NCBI GenBank assembly: GCA_018434645.1
Contig: JAHDOX010000131.1
Location: 1 to 11,268, forward strand
DNA length: 11,268 nucleotides
Direction of reading: 5' to 3'
DNA from: Synergistales bacterium
GTDB lineage: Bacteria > Synergistota > Synergistia > Synergistales > Thermovirgaceae
This document shows positions 1 through 7,330 of the stretch, piece by piece (position 1 is the first letter of the stretch; every line of letters starts with the position of its first letter). The position numbers and the translations under genes were made by a program. Below the pieces are notes generated by a model. That model ran no database searches. It had not been told where the DNA came from and saw only the letters and a list, made by a program, of their open reading frames with translations.

Positions 1-1091
1 AAGAACACCCTCCCTTTAATAGGAGTTTGAGGGACGGGTACGCTCTAAACTCCCGCGATATTATCGGAGCGTCGACTGGAGCGCCTGTTTTTCTCAAGGT
101 CAAAGGCTCAGTCCCCATGGGCGTACAACCGGATTTCTCGCTTTTGCCCGGCGAAGCTGCCTCTATTTCTACCGGAGGGTTTCTGCCCGAAGGTTCCGAC
201 GCGGTGCTTATGATAGAAGACACATCTCTTCTGGGCAATATGCTGGAAGTCAGGCGCTCTCTTCAAAGCGGAGATAATGTTATTCTCAAGGGTGAAGAAA
301 TAAAAATCGGCGACAGGCTTTTATCCAAGGGCTCTTTACTTGATTTCCGAAGCATAAATCTTCTTTCCGCCTTCGGTTTCTCTGAAGTACCTGTTTTCAG
401 GATTAAAATAGCCGTAATAAGTACGGGAGACGAACTGGTTCCTCCCGGAACGAAGCCTTTGCCAGCCGGGAAGATCCGTGACACGAACTCGGGTATGATT
501 GCTTCCATCCTTCAAAATAACGGATTTTCGTGGACCTGCGAGGGTATTGTTCCCGACAATCCGTCACAGCTGAAATCCCGTGTAAAAGCTGCTCTTGAAG
601 GAAACGACGTGGTCCTCTTAAGCGGCGGATCGTCAGTAAGCGCCAGGGATTTCACAAGCGAGGCTATAGCTTCTCTAGAAGACCCCGGTTTGATAGTCAG
701 GGGATTGAATATCTCGCCCGGGAAACCGACCATGGTGGGCGGCAATAGGCGGAAAAGAAAATTGGCGGTCGGGTTGCCCGGCCACCCCCTTTCATGCGCA
801 ATCGTCATGTGGACGTTCGTTCTGCCCCTTATGATCTCAATGGTAACAGGTCAAATAGATACTGAAAGGAATGTTTTCAAAAAGGTGGTTCTCGAGCTTG
901 CAAAGGACCTGTACGGCAGAACCGGCGTTGAGGAATTCTTCCCTGCCTGCCTGGAAAACGACCGCATAGTACCTGCAATAGGCAAATCCGGTTATATTGC
1001 CTCCATGGTCGAGGCGACGGGACTCGTAAGAGTGCCTGTAGACCAGGAAACCATACGAAAAGGCACTCCGACGGAGGTATGGTTATGGTAG
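1..1091 (+). CDS. moeA: Molybdopterin molybdenumtransferase MoeA, 5' end missing
   Basis: This enzyme inserts molybdate (or tungstate) into adenylylated molybdopterin, the last common step of cofactor synthesis, in the cytoplasm. The frame is open to the left edge (first full codon at base 3) and already reads PPFNRS-LRDGYAL, the conserved MoeA loop containing the catalytic Asp. The TTG at 27 lies inside that motif and is not the start. About 45-50 N-terminal residues are therefore outside the window and 362 are present. Visible motifs are VLMIEDT, STGDEL (about base 420), RDTNSGM, LLSGGSSVS followed by RDFTSEA (about 615-665), SPGKPT (about 715) and VGLPGHPLS (about 768). Domain IV follows, with GVEEFFP and KSGYIASMVEATG. 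All expected MoeA regions are intact, so this is a normal enzyme truncated only by the window. Its stop overlaps the start of the next gene. Within the family I read it as the simple, non-fused type. Confidence 0.95.
   Translation, partial: EHPPFNRSLRDGYALNSRDIIGASTGAPVFLKVKGSVPMGVQPDFSLLPGEAASISTGGFLPEGSDAVLMIEDTSLLGNMLEVRRSLQSGDNVILKGEEIKIGDRLLSKGSLLDFRSINLLSAFGFSEVPVFRIKIAVISTGDELVPPGTKPLPAGKIRDTNSGMIASILQNNGFSWTCEGIVPDNPSQLKSRVKAALEGNDVVLLSGGSSVSARDFTSEAIASLEDPGLIVRGLNISPGKPTMVGGNRRKRKLAVGLPGHPLSCAIVMWTFVLPLMISMVTGQIDTERNVFKKVVLELAKDLYGRTGVEEFFPACLENDRIVPAIGKSGYIASMVEATGLVRVPVDQETIRKGTPTEVWLW
1073..1077 (+). promoter_or_regulatory. Ribosome binding site that decides the start of the second moeA
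   Basis: GGAGG at 1073-1077 lies inside the 3' end of the upstream moeA. It is 1 base from an ATG at 1079 and 7 bases from an in-frame ATG at 1085. The 7-base spacing is the normal one, so 1085 is preferred as the start. Confidence 0.7.
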
Positions 1092-3004
1092 CGTCTTTGC
1101 ACCAACACATCGGCATAAATGAAATAGCCCTGCTTCTGGATGAGCTTTTCGAACCTTTGAACCGCATCGAGACAAGTGATATTTTCGATGACCGGTGTCT
1201 GGGAAGGAGGCTTCATTCCGACGTAGTATCCCTTCGTAACATCCCTCACTATCCAGCTTCCGCAGTGGACGGGTACGCCGTTAGAGCTTCAGACACTGCA
1301 CATGCTTCGCCCGCACGTCCTGCCAGATTGACCGCCAAATCGGTGTATTGGGTCAACACGGGCGGCTGGGTTCCCGAACCTTGTGACGCAGTCGTAATGA
1401 TAGAGGACATCACTGAAGAAGATGGTACGATTCTCCTTTCACGAGCAGTCAGCAAGGGAGCCAACATCAGACCGGTAGGCGAGGATATTTCCAGGGGACA
1501 AATAATAGGCCGCAGAAAAGAAAGGATCTCTCCATACAACAAGGCTCTTTTCGCCGCTGCCGGATACAGGCGGATTCAGGTTTTACCCCTGCCCAGGACG
1601 CTTTTCATCCCTACGGGTGACGAAATTCGTTCGCTGAAGACAATTGAGGGCGAAGGAGATCTCAGACCCGGTACGGTGCCAGAAACAAATTCACTCCTTC
1701 TTTCAGGGATTTTCAACCAGTGGGGATATCCTCTAGATGTACACCCTGACGTCCTCCCCGATGACCCCGAAGTCATCGAAAATACAGTGCACGACGCCCT
1801 CGCAGATTACGACATGATCCTTCTGGGCGCTGGCACCGCAAAGGGGAAACGTGATTACAGCGCGGAAATCATTTCCAGGGTCGGCGAACTTAACCTGAGG
1901 TGGGTCAGGATGAAACCCGGCCGCCCCGTAATACTCGGCAAAGCCTCGGGCAAGCCCTTGCTCGCCCTGCCCGGATTTCCCATGTCTACGCTGGTAGCGA
2001 CGTGGGCCGTGGTCTATCCAATACTCAAACTTCTCGAAGGCAGCGGCCCTGCAAGAGAAATATCAACAACTGAAGGAATGGGGTCACTGGAAAAAATAAC
2101 GACAAAGCTTTTGATGCATCATTCGTCTTCCCAGGGCATTGCCGAGTGGCTAAGGGTAAAGTGTGCAGATATCGATGGAGAAAGATACAGCTGGATAATG
2201 CCTTCAGGTTCCAGCACCATGTGGTCCATAGCAGAGGCCGACGGCTTTTCACTTCTTCCCGAAAACGCCCTGGAACATCCGAAAGGAAGCCCGCTTCAAG
2301 TATGGATGGTCAAAAAGGTTGACTGGCAGAAACGTGCTCTTTACCAGGGTTCCAACGATCCGGGGATAGAAAGACTTCCCAGCTTTGTAAAAGCCCGCGG
2401 CGCTGAGATGGTGATACGTTCCGTAGGGAGCCTGGGAGGGGTAATGGCCCTCGCCAGAGAGGAAGGGCACATGGCAGCCTGCCACTTGCTCGACCCGGCC
2501 ACGGGGCAATACAATACACCGTATATTAAAGATATAAAGGGCTCGGAAAACTGGGTGAAAATACACGTATATGACAGAATTCAGGGCTTTCTGGTCAAAA
2601 AGGGCAATCCTCGAAAGATTCGAAATGTCCACGACCTTGCAAGGAAAGATATCAAGATAGTAAATCGACAATCCGGGGCCGGGACGAGGGTGTTACTTGA
2701 TACACTCCTTGCTGAGGCAGGCATTTCCTGCCAATATGTCATGGGTTATGAATCTGTAGCCATAACCCATCTCGAAGCGGCGGGTCTGGTGGCCTCCGGT
2801 GCGGCTGATACGGCTTTGGCGATCAAAGCCGTCGCCGACGCAATGGACCTGGACTTCATCCCCGTAGCCGAAGAACCCTTCGAGCTTTACGTTCCCCGAA
2901 AGTTTCTCGATCATCCGGGGGTTGCCGCTTCATTGGACGCGCTCGAAGATCCTTCATGGAGGAAAGTCGTAGAAGCAATGGGAGGATACGTATGGAAAAA
3001 CTGA
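1085..3004 (+). CDS. MoeA-like molybdotransferase fused to a PBP-like substrate-binding domain
   Basis: This is a fusion of 639 residues. Residues 1 to about 408 form a complete MoeA: SAVDGYAV with Asp62, VVMIEDI, IPTGDEI, ETNSLL, LLGAGTAKG-KRDYS in place of the usual SGGVSVG motif, MKPGRPV, and ALPGFPMS. Residues from about 415 to the end form a periplasmic-binding-protein-like domain of the kind found at the C-terminus of many archaeal and anaerobic bacterial MoeA proteins (PBP-like/LysR substrate-binding type). Its marks are GSNDPGIERL, GSLGGVMAL, HLLDPATGQYN, VNRQSGAGTRVLLD and YVPRKF. No signal peptide is visible, so the domain should act in the cytoplasm, perhaps sensing or delivering an oxyanion; that role is an inference. 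The start at 1085 is preferred over 1079 because of Shine-Dalgarno spacing. The gene overlaps moeA upstream by 7 bases and moaA downstream by 13. Similarity to the upstream MoeA is clear but distant, so this is not a recent duplication. Confidence 0.92.
   Translation: MVASLHQHIGINEIALLLDELFEPLNRIETSDIFDDRCLGRRLHSDVVSLRNIPHYPASAVDGYAVRASDTAHASPARPARLTAKSVYWVNTGGWVPEPCDAVVMIEDITEEDGTILLSRAVSKGANIRPVGEDISRGQIIGRRKERISPYNKALFAAAGYRRIQVLPLPRTLFIPTGDEIRSLKTIEGEGDLRPGTVPETNSLLLSGIFNQWGYPLDVHPDVLPDDPEVIENTVHDALADYDMILLGAGTAKGKRDYSAEIISRVGELNLRWVRMKPGRPVILGKASGKPLLALPGFPMSTLVATWAVVYPILKLLEGSGPAREISTTEGMGSLEKITTKLLMHHSSSQGIAEWLRVKCADIDGERYSWIMPSGSSTMWSIAEADGFSLLPENALEHPKGSPLQVWMVKKVDWQKRALYQGSNDPGIERLPSFVKARGAEMVIRSVGSLGGVMALAREEGHMAACHLLDPATGQYNTPYIKDIKGSENWVKIHVYDRIQGFLVKKGNPRKIRNVHDLARKDIKIVNRQSGAGTRVLLDTLLAEAGISCQYVMGYESVAITHLEAAGLVASGAADTALAIKAVADAMDLDFIPVAEEPFELYVPRKFLDHPGVAASLDALEDPSWRKVVEAMGGYVWKN
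2716..2770 (+). repeat. Two adjacent perfect inverted repeats inside the MoeA-PBP gene
   Basis: GGCAGG (2716-2721) pairs with CCTGCC (2727-2732) across a 5-base loop. Nine bases later ATGGGTTATG (2741-2750) pairs perfectly with CATAACCCAT (2761-2770) across a 10-base loop. Both lie in the coding sequence of the PBP-like domain, about 220 bases before moaA. No T-run follows, so they are not intrinsic terminators. A function is not established. Confidence 0.5.
2981..2985 (+). promoter_or_regulatory. Ribosome binding site for moaA
   Basis: GGAGG at 2981-2985 stands 6 bases before the ATG at 2992. It supports that start over the in-frame ATG at 2956, which has no comparable site and would add residues unrelated to MoaA. 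It lies inside the coding region of the preceding gene. Confidence 0.75.
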
Positions 3005-3975
3005 CAGATTCTCACGGGCGTAAACTTACCTATCTGCGCATCTCTATCACCGACAGATGCAATTTCCGGTGCAGATATTGTATGCCTCCCGAAGGTATAG
3101 AGTGGATACCGCACGACAGGATCATGTCTTTCGAAGACATTGAATTTCTTGTTTCGGCCCTGTTGCCTATGGGCATACGCAAGGTGCGTTTTACCGGCGG
3201 GGAACCCTTTGTCCGGCGAGGGTTCGTGCCATTTTTAAAAGACATCAGGGAACTGCATAACAAATTGGAAGTTACTGTAACTACGAACGGAACCATGTTG
3301 AAACCCTACACCGAGGATCTGCAATCCAGCGGTGTTTCCGGGATAAACATAAGCCTGGACACCCTCGACAGGGAGAAGTTCCGGTTCGTAACGCGTTCTG
3401 ATGGATACGACGATGTAATCAACGGAATCAGGACTCTGGCTGAAGAAACAAGTATACCTCTAAAGATCAATACGGTACTCATAAGAAAATTCAACGACAT
3501 GGAGGTAGAATCACTTATAAGGTTTGCGCGAAAAAACCGGGCCGTTATAAGGTTCATCGAGTTCATGCCGCTTGATGAAGAAGTATGGACAAAAGAGAGT
3601 TTCATTTCCTCCGACGAAATTTTCGAAAATATGCCTGGAGGCCCTGGGCAATGGATGGCTTCAACACAGGCGTCGAACAATGCTTCAGGCGGTCCGGCCA
3701 AGTATTATAAAAACAGGGAAACGGGACAGAAGATTGGCATAATCGCGGCCGTGACGAACCACTTCTGCAACAGTTGCAACAGGCTGCGGGTGACGGCAAC
3801 AGGACAACTGCGAACTTGCCTGTTTGCGAAAGAAGGGGTGGAACTTCTTCCCGCCTTGAGGCGGCGTGACGAACAGGGACTCCAGAAGCTGATACGTGAA
3901 GCAGCCTTTTTGAAACCTGAAAGCTGGACAATCCTTGAAAATAGCGAACGGCACATGTCACAGATCGGGGGATAG
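2992..3975 (+). CDS. moaA: GTP 3',8-cyclase MoaA (radical SAM)
   Basis: MoaA converts GTP to 3',8-cyclo-7,8-dihydro-GTP, the first step of molybdopterin synthesis, using S-adenosylmethionine and two iron-sulfur clusters. The protein has 327 residues, a normal length. The radical SAM cluster motif CxxxCxxC is at Cys23, Cys27 and Cys30 (TDRCNFRCRYC), followed by FTGGEPFVR. The second cluster, which binds substrate, is at Cys259, Cys262 and Cys276 (FCNSCNRLR...LRTCLF), almost the same spacing and numbering as in the Escherichia coli enzyme. The C-terminus ends in Gly-Gly (SQIGG), the tail known to be needed for activity in this family. The start at 2992 is set by GGAGG six bases upstream and overlaps the previous gene by 13 bases. 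The next gene, moaC, begins five bases after the stop, and its product acts on the MoaA product. Confidence 0.97.
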   Translation: MEKLTDSHGRKLTYLRISITDRCNFRCRYCMPPEGIEWIPHDRIMSFEDIEFLVSALLPMGIRKVRFTGGEPFVRRGFVPFLKDIRELHNKLEVTVTTNGTMLKPYTEDLQSSGVSGINISLDTLDREKFRFVTRSDGYDDVINGIRTLAEETSIPLKINTVLIRKFNDMEVESLIRFARKNRAVIRFIEFMPLDEEVWTKESFISSDEIFENMPGGPGQWMASTQASNNASGGPAKYYKNRETGQKIGIIAAVTNHFCNSCNRLRVTATGQLRTCLFAKEGVELLPALRRRDEQGLQKLIREAAFLKPESWTILENSERHMSQIGG

Positions 3976-3980
3976 GAGTA

Positions 3981-4466
3981 ATGCAGGAGTTCACTCACCT
4001 GGATTCAAAGGGGCGTCCAAGGATGGTCGACGTAAGCGACAAGGACGAAACACTCAGGGAAGCCGTTGCCGAAGGATTTGTCTTCCTTCCACCTGCCGTT
4101 TGGACGGCACTGGGCTCAGGCACGACGAAAAAGGGTAACGTACTCGTAATAGCTGAAACGGCGGGAATCATGGCATGTAAAAGAACACAAGAACTTATTC
4201 CCTTGTGCCATTCCATCCGTCTGGACAGCGTATCCGTCACCTGCGTTCTCGAAGAAAAACCCAAATCGGTCCGCATCACCTGCCGCGTTTCAGCCAGGGA
4301 AGTCACTGGTGTCGAAATGGAGGCATTGACAGGTGTAACCGTCGCGGCTTTGACCGTATATGACATGTGCAAAGGCATTGACAAAGGCATGGAGATAAAA
4401 AATATAAGGCTGCTCGAGAAAAGAGGCGGCAAATCAGGGGAATACTTGGCGGAGGCCACAAAATGA
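3981..4466 (+). CDS. moaC: Cyclic pyranopterin monophosphate synthase MoaC
   Basis: MoaC rearranges 3',8-cyclo-7,8-dihydro-GTP into cyclic pyranopterin monophosphate, completing the step begun by MoaA. The 161 residues match the usual length. Conserved stretches run from end to end: HMVDVS-like RMVDVSDKDET near residues 14-24, KRTQELIPLCHS at 67-78, TGVEMEALTGVTVAALTVYD at 109-128, and KSGEY near the C-terminus. Residues Lys51, His77, Glu112, Glu114, Asp128 and Lys131 fall on the same numbers as the active-site region of the E. coli protein, so the enzyme should be active. The ATG follows the moaA stop by five bases; an AGGAG overlapping that stop, or the G-run just before it, probably serves as the ribosome site. 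The stop shares ATGA with the start of the next gene, a sign of translational coupling. Confidence 0.97.
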   Translation: MQEFTHLDSKGRPRMVDVSDKDETLREAVAEGFVFLPPAVWTALGSGTTKKGNVLVIAETAGIMACKRTQELIPLCHSIRLDSVSVTCVLEEKPKSVRITCRVSAREVTGVEMEALTGVTVAALTVYDMCKGIDKGMEIKNIRLLEKRGGKSGEYLAEATK

Positions 4467-5290
4467 AAAGCAGAATACTAAGCCTTTCCGAAAACGACAA
4501 AAAGAACAGTTTGCCCTTATCCTTCTTCCACACGGATTCAACGGGACGCACATGCGTAAACGGGCTTAATAAAAATATATTGTTAACTCCCCCGGGAGAA
4601 GACAAATGTTGCGTCGAAGGTGTTTTCGCGGTCTGTCTTTCGGCAAGCCTCTTCCCCTTGCCGGACCATGGTTTTCTCCTGATACACGAGGATGGCGCGC
4701 TTCTTGAATGCAACCTCGACGAGGAAGGGGAAACCCTGTGTGAGGTCATAAAACCCGGCTTCGCGGTCGTCTCAGGTACTGTAGAATTCTGGGAACCATT
4801 AAAAGCAGGGATACTTACGGTCAGCGACAAGGGAAGCAGGAAAGAAAGAGAGGACACTTCCGGGCCCGCCCTGGCGGAGGTGTTGAAAAATATCGGCGGA
4901 ATCCCCGTCGAAAGGGCAATCGTACCCGACGATATATCGGATATCTCAACCGTGTTAAAAAAATGGACAATAGGAGAAACTCCCATGGACCTTGTGCTTA
5001 CCACGGGCGGCACGGGACTATCGAACCGGGACGTCACGCCGGAGGCAATCTCGGGCCTCCCCGGGAAGGACGTACCCGGCCTTTCCGAATATATGCGGTG
5101 GAAGACCTCTGCTTTCACCCTGCGTTCCATACTCTCCAGGTCGTTGGCGAAACTGGTCGGCCAAACCTTGGTAATAGCTCTGCCCGGAAGCAGAAAAGGG
5201 GCTCTTCAATGCTTTGAATCCGTGGCCCCTGTACTCAGGCATGCCGTTGAGACGGCTTCCGGAAGAGGTGGAGAATGTGGTGGGCATTAA
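4463..5290 (+). CDS. Molybdopterin adenylyltransferase (MogA/MoaB type) with an unassigned N-terminal region
   Basis: The C-terminal part (residues about 113-265) is a MogA/MoaB domain, which activates molybdopterin with ATP to give the adenylylated form used by MoeA. Motifs are GILTVSDKGSRKEREDTSG at about 116-134, LTTGGTGLSNRDVTPEA at 179-195 with Asp190, SRSLAKLVGQTLV, and ALPGSRKGALQC at 239-250. The first ~112 residues are extra relative to ordinary MogA (about 160-195 residues) and I do not recognise them. Some MogA proteins of anaerobes carry an N-terminal MOSC domain. The stretch near residues 96-107 (IKPGFAVVSGTV) loosely resembles the end of MOSC (REGIFARVLKGG), but the GDAHAG-type motif is missing, so a degenerate MOSC domain is only a guess. 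ATG 4463 overlaps the moaC stop as ATGA, and GGAGG at 4451-4455 is 7 bases upstream. Confidence 0.9.
   Translation: MKSRILSLSENDKKNSLPLSFFHTDSTGRTCVNGLNKNILLTPPGEDKCCVEGVFAVCLSASLFPLPDHGFLLIHEDGALLECNLDEEGETLCEVIKPGFAVVSGTVEFWEPLKAGILTVSDKGSRKEREDTSGPALAEVLKNIGGIPVERAIVPDDISDISTVLKKWTIGETPMDLVLTTGGTGLSNRDVTPEAISGLPGKDVPGLSEYMRWKTSAFTLRSILSRSLAKLVGQTLVIALPGSRKGALQCFESVAPVLRHAVETASGRGGECGGH
5265..5273 (+). promoter_or_regulatory. Probable ribosome binding site for rapZ
   Basis: GAGGTGGAG at 5265-5273 is the only purine-rich site near the rapZ start region. Its GGAG core (5270-5273) lies 3 bases from GTG 5277 and 6 bases from GTG 5280, which favours GTG 5280. ATG 5304 has no well-spaced site, and ATG 5241 has none. 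Confidence 0.5.
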
Positions 5291-6194
5291 TCCCGATGAA
5301 AGGATGGACTCCCTGGCAGTTGGGCAAAGGGTTCGTCGTTGCGTAATAATAACAGGCATGTCCGGCGGCGGGAAATCGACGGCACTACACATGCTCGAAG
5401 ACAGGGGAATGTATGCCATAGACAACATTCCACCCGCACTGTTGCCTCAATTGTTCTCGGTACTCTCGCGTCACGAGGGAGCAGTCCAAAATGGGGTAGC
5501 CGCCGTTGTTGACGTTCGTGGCGATCGCCTGCTGAAAGACCTGTTTTCGGTCATCGAGATGCTGAGAAAAAAGGGCGTCTCCGTGACTGTCCTGTTTCTT
5601 GATGCGTCGGAGAAGGTGCTTTTGCAACGTTTCGAAAAGACCAGGCGAAGGCACCCGTTGGCTTCCGACATATCCATTATTGAAGCCATAGGCATCGAAA
5701 GGGTGGAATTGTCACCGATCCTTGAATGGGCTGACAGTATCATAGACACATCCGATACGGACCTCGCAGGCCTGAGGGAAAAACTCGGCTGTGAGCTGGA
5801 CGTTTCCCCTGTCATCCCGATCGTCCTTTTCACATCCTTCGGTTTCAAATACGGAATACCACAGGACAGCGACTACGTCTTCGACGTACGGTTTCTGCCA
5901 AACCCCTATTACGTTTCGGAACTCAGACCGCTTTCAGGAAAATCCGAAAAAGTGCAGACTTACATGGAAAGTTTTGCCGAGACGGAAGAATTTATCGCAA
6001 AGCTACTGAACTTGCTGGAATTCGCCTTTCCACTTTATGCCAACACCGGCAAACACCAAATGCAGATAGCGATAGGGTGTACCGGCGGACGTCACCGATC
6101 GGTAGCTATCGTGGAAAAAATCGCAAGGGACTTCACTTCAGGAAAATGCATGGTCCGCCATCGCGATATCGACAAGGAGCAGGTGGGGACATAA
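5280..6194 (+). CDS. rapZ: RapZ/YvcJ-family nucleotide-binding protein
   Basis: This family comprises P-loop proteins that bind ATP and GTP. In E. coli RapZ is an RNase adaptor controlling GlmS through a small RNA; in Gram-positive bacteria the homologue YvcJ has a less clear role. Here the Walker A motif GMSGGGKS is at about residues 26-33, followed by LEDRGMYAIDNIPP. FLDASEKVLLQRFEKTRRRHPL corresponds to the conserved central block. The C-terminal half has FGFKYGIP, FDVRFLPNPYYV, ELRPLSGK and GCTGGRHRSVAIVE, which define the family. From GTG 5280 the length is 304 residues; RapZ is usually about 285-295. The start is uncertain: GTG 5277, GTG 5280 and ATG 5304 are all possible, and the 5' end overlaps the mogA stop (5290). 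The next genes are yvcK and whiA, the usual partners. The stop TAA shares one base with the yvcK ATG. Confidence 0.93.
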   Translation: MGINPDERMDSLAVGQRVRRCVIITGMSGGGKSTALHMLEDRGMYAIDNIPPALLPQLFSVLSRHEGAVQNGVAAVVDVRGDRLLKDLFSVIEMLRKKGVSVTVLFLDASEKVLLQRFEKTRRRHPLASDISIIEAIGIERVELSPILEWADSIIDTSDTDLAGLREKLGCELDVSPVIPIVLFTSFGFKYGIPQDSDYVFDVRFLPNPYYVSELRPLSGKSEKVQTYMESFAETEEFIAKLLNLLEFAFPLYANTGKHQMQIAIGCTGGRHRSVAIVEKIARDFTSGKCMVRHRDIDKEQVGT

Positions 6195-7330
6195 TGAACT
6201 GGTTACCCGTTTTTACTTTGGGATTGCTTTCAGGGGGAGCAATAGTCTTCATCCTTTTTTTGTTTTTGAGACAAGACCAGGAAGAAACGCTCTCCAAAAA
6301 GCAAAAAAAAGACCAGCGAACCCAAAACATCATGTTAAAGGCGGTTCAATATCGTCTGACCCAGGGGCCTGAAATAGTGGCCATCGGCGGAGGGACTGGA
6401 CTTTCCACTTTGCTCGCGGGATTGAAATCCTATACACGGAATATTACGGCCGTAGTGACAGTTACCGACGAAGGCGGCAGTTCGGGACGCCTGAGGAACG
6501 AATGGGGAGTGCTACCCCCGGGAGACATCAGAAACTGCCTGGTTTCACTGGCTGAACATGACAGTTCGCTCAACAGCATACTCAATTTCCGCTTCGACAG
6601 GGGGCAACTCGCTGGCCATAACCTCGGCAACCTCATACTCCTTGCCACTACAGAACTGACCGGCGATTTCCGCCTTGCGGTAGAGGAACTGAACAAGCTG
6701 CTCGCCATTCGTGGACGAGTACTGCCCGTAACGACCGAAGCAGTCATAATCGTCGGCCAAACAATTGATGGAGCAATCATCAGGGGAGAACTGGAAATCG
6801 CGGACAAGGGGTTTAAACTCGAATCAGTCTGGATAGAACCAAAGGACGCCCGGCCCGTTCCGGATGTTATTGCCTCCCTCGATGTAGCCGACGTGGTGGT
6901 TTTGGGGCCTGGAAGCCTTTTTACAAGCATACTGCCTAACCTTCTGATAAAGGAGGTTTCGGAAAAACTTTCAAAAATACCGGCTCCAAAGGTATACATA
7001 GCCAACCTTATGACCCAGCCTGGTGAGACCGCGGGCATGAATATCCTCGACCACGTCGAGTGGGTCCGTCGAGGGCTTGGAGACTATCCTGACTACGTGA
7101 TTATCAATACGGGCAAGGTCCCCGATGAATATCTGGAACCATACAGGTTAAGTGGAGCGGATGCACTGCTTCTGGACGAAAATCAGGAAGAAACGCTAAA
7201 ACAAGCCGGCTGTAAAATCCTGAAGGGAGATTTCCTCAACGTCACGGTGACGGGAACCATCAGGCACAATACACAGAAACTTGCCGAAACAATAGTAAAA
7301 ATAGTAAGGGAGGTCAGGGAAAACCTCTGA
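6194..7330 (+). CDS. yvcK: YvcK/GlmR family gluconeogenesis factor with N-terminal membrane anchor
   Basis: YvcK proteins bind UDP-sugars. In Bacillus subtilis the protein is needed for growth on gluconeogenic carbon sources and for cell-wall precursor supply. The fold resembles CofD (2-phospho-L-lactate transferase). The protein has 378 residues. Residues about 4-25 form one hydrophobic segment (LPVFTLGLLSGGAIVFILFL), followed by a charged linker rich in Lys and Gln. The catalytic-like domain starts at about 60 with IVAIGGGTGLSTLLAGL, then TDEGGSSGRLR at 91-101, LPPGDIRNCL, GHNLGNLIL, VVLGPGSLFTSILPNLL and TQPGETAGM. The usual ADDGGSSG motif reads TDEGGSSG here. The start ATG 6194 overlaps the rapZ stop by one base, with GGTGGGG at 6182-6188 upstream. 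An ATG at 6077 in the same frame lies inside rapZ and would place unrelated sequence before the anchor, so it was not used. The stop overlaps the whiA start by one base. Confidence 0.95.
   Translation: MNWLPVFTLGLLSGGAIVFILFLFLRQDQEETLSKKQKKDQRTQNIMLKAVQYRLTQGPEIVAIGGGTGLSTLLAGLKSYTRNITAVVTVTDEGGSSGRLRNEWGVLPPGDIRNCLVSLAEHDSSLNSILNFRFDRGQLAGHNLGNLILLATTELTGDFRLAVEELNKLLAIRGRVLPVTTEAVIIVGQTIDGAIIRGELEIADKGFKLESVWIEPKDARPVPDVIASLDVADVVVLGPGSLFTSILPNLLIKEVSEKLSKIPAPKVYIANLMTQPGETAGMNILDHVEWVRRGLGDYPDYVIINTGKVPDEYLEPYRLSGADALLLDENQEETLKQAGCKILKGDFLNVTVTGTIRHNTQKLAETIVKIVREVRENL

Noticed and set aside
27..38. TTG at 27 as the start of the first moeA
   Set aside because: The frame is open to base 3 and the codons before 27 encode the conserved PPFNRS part of the MoeA loop, so the true start lies outside the window.
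2956..2991. Earlier ATG for moaA at 2956
   Set aside because: The extra 12 residues are not MoaA-like, and ATG 2992 has GGAGG at a 6-base spacing.
1085..3004. Recent tandem duplication of moeA
   Set aside because: The two MoeA regions share only scattered short identities and differ in key loops, so they are different subfamilies.
4930..4939. CGATATATCG palindrome inside the mogA gene
   Set aside because: A single AT-rich 10-base palindrome in coding sequence is expected by chance and has no supporting context.
4303..5130. Long minus-strand reading frame of 275 codons opposite moaC and mogA
   Set aside because: It lies opposite two clearly conserved genes, and its product shows no recognisable domain; it is a shadow of the sense codon pattern.
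6077..6193. Upstream ATG in frame with yvcK at 6077
   Set aside because: It falls inside the conserved GCTGGRHRS region of rapZ in another frame; the ATG at 6194 has a good ribosome site and begins directly with the membrane segment.
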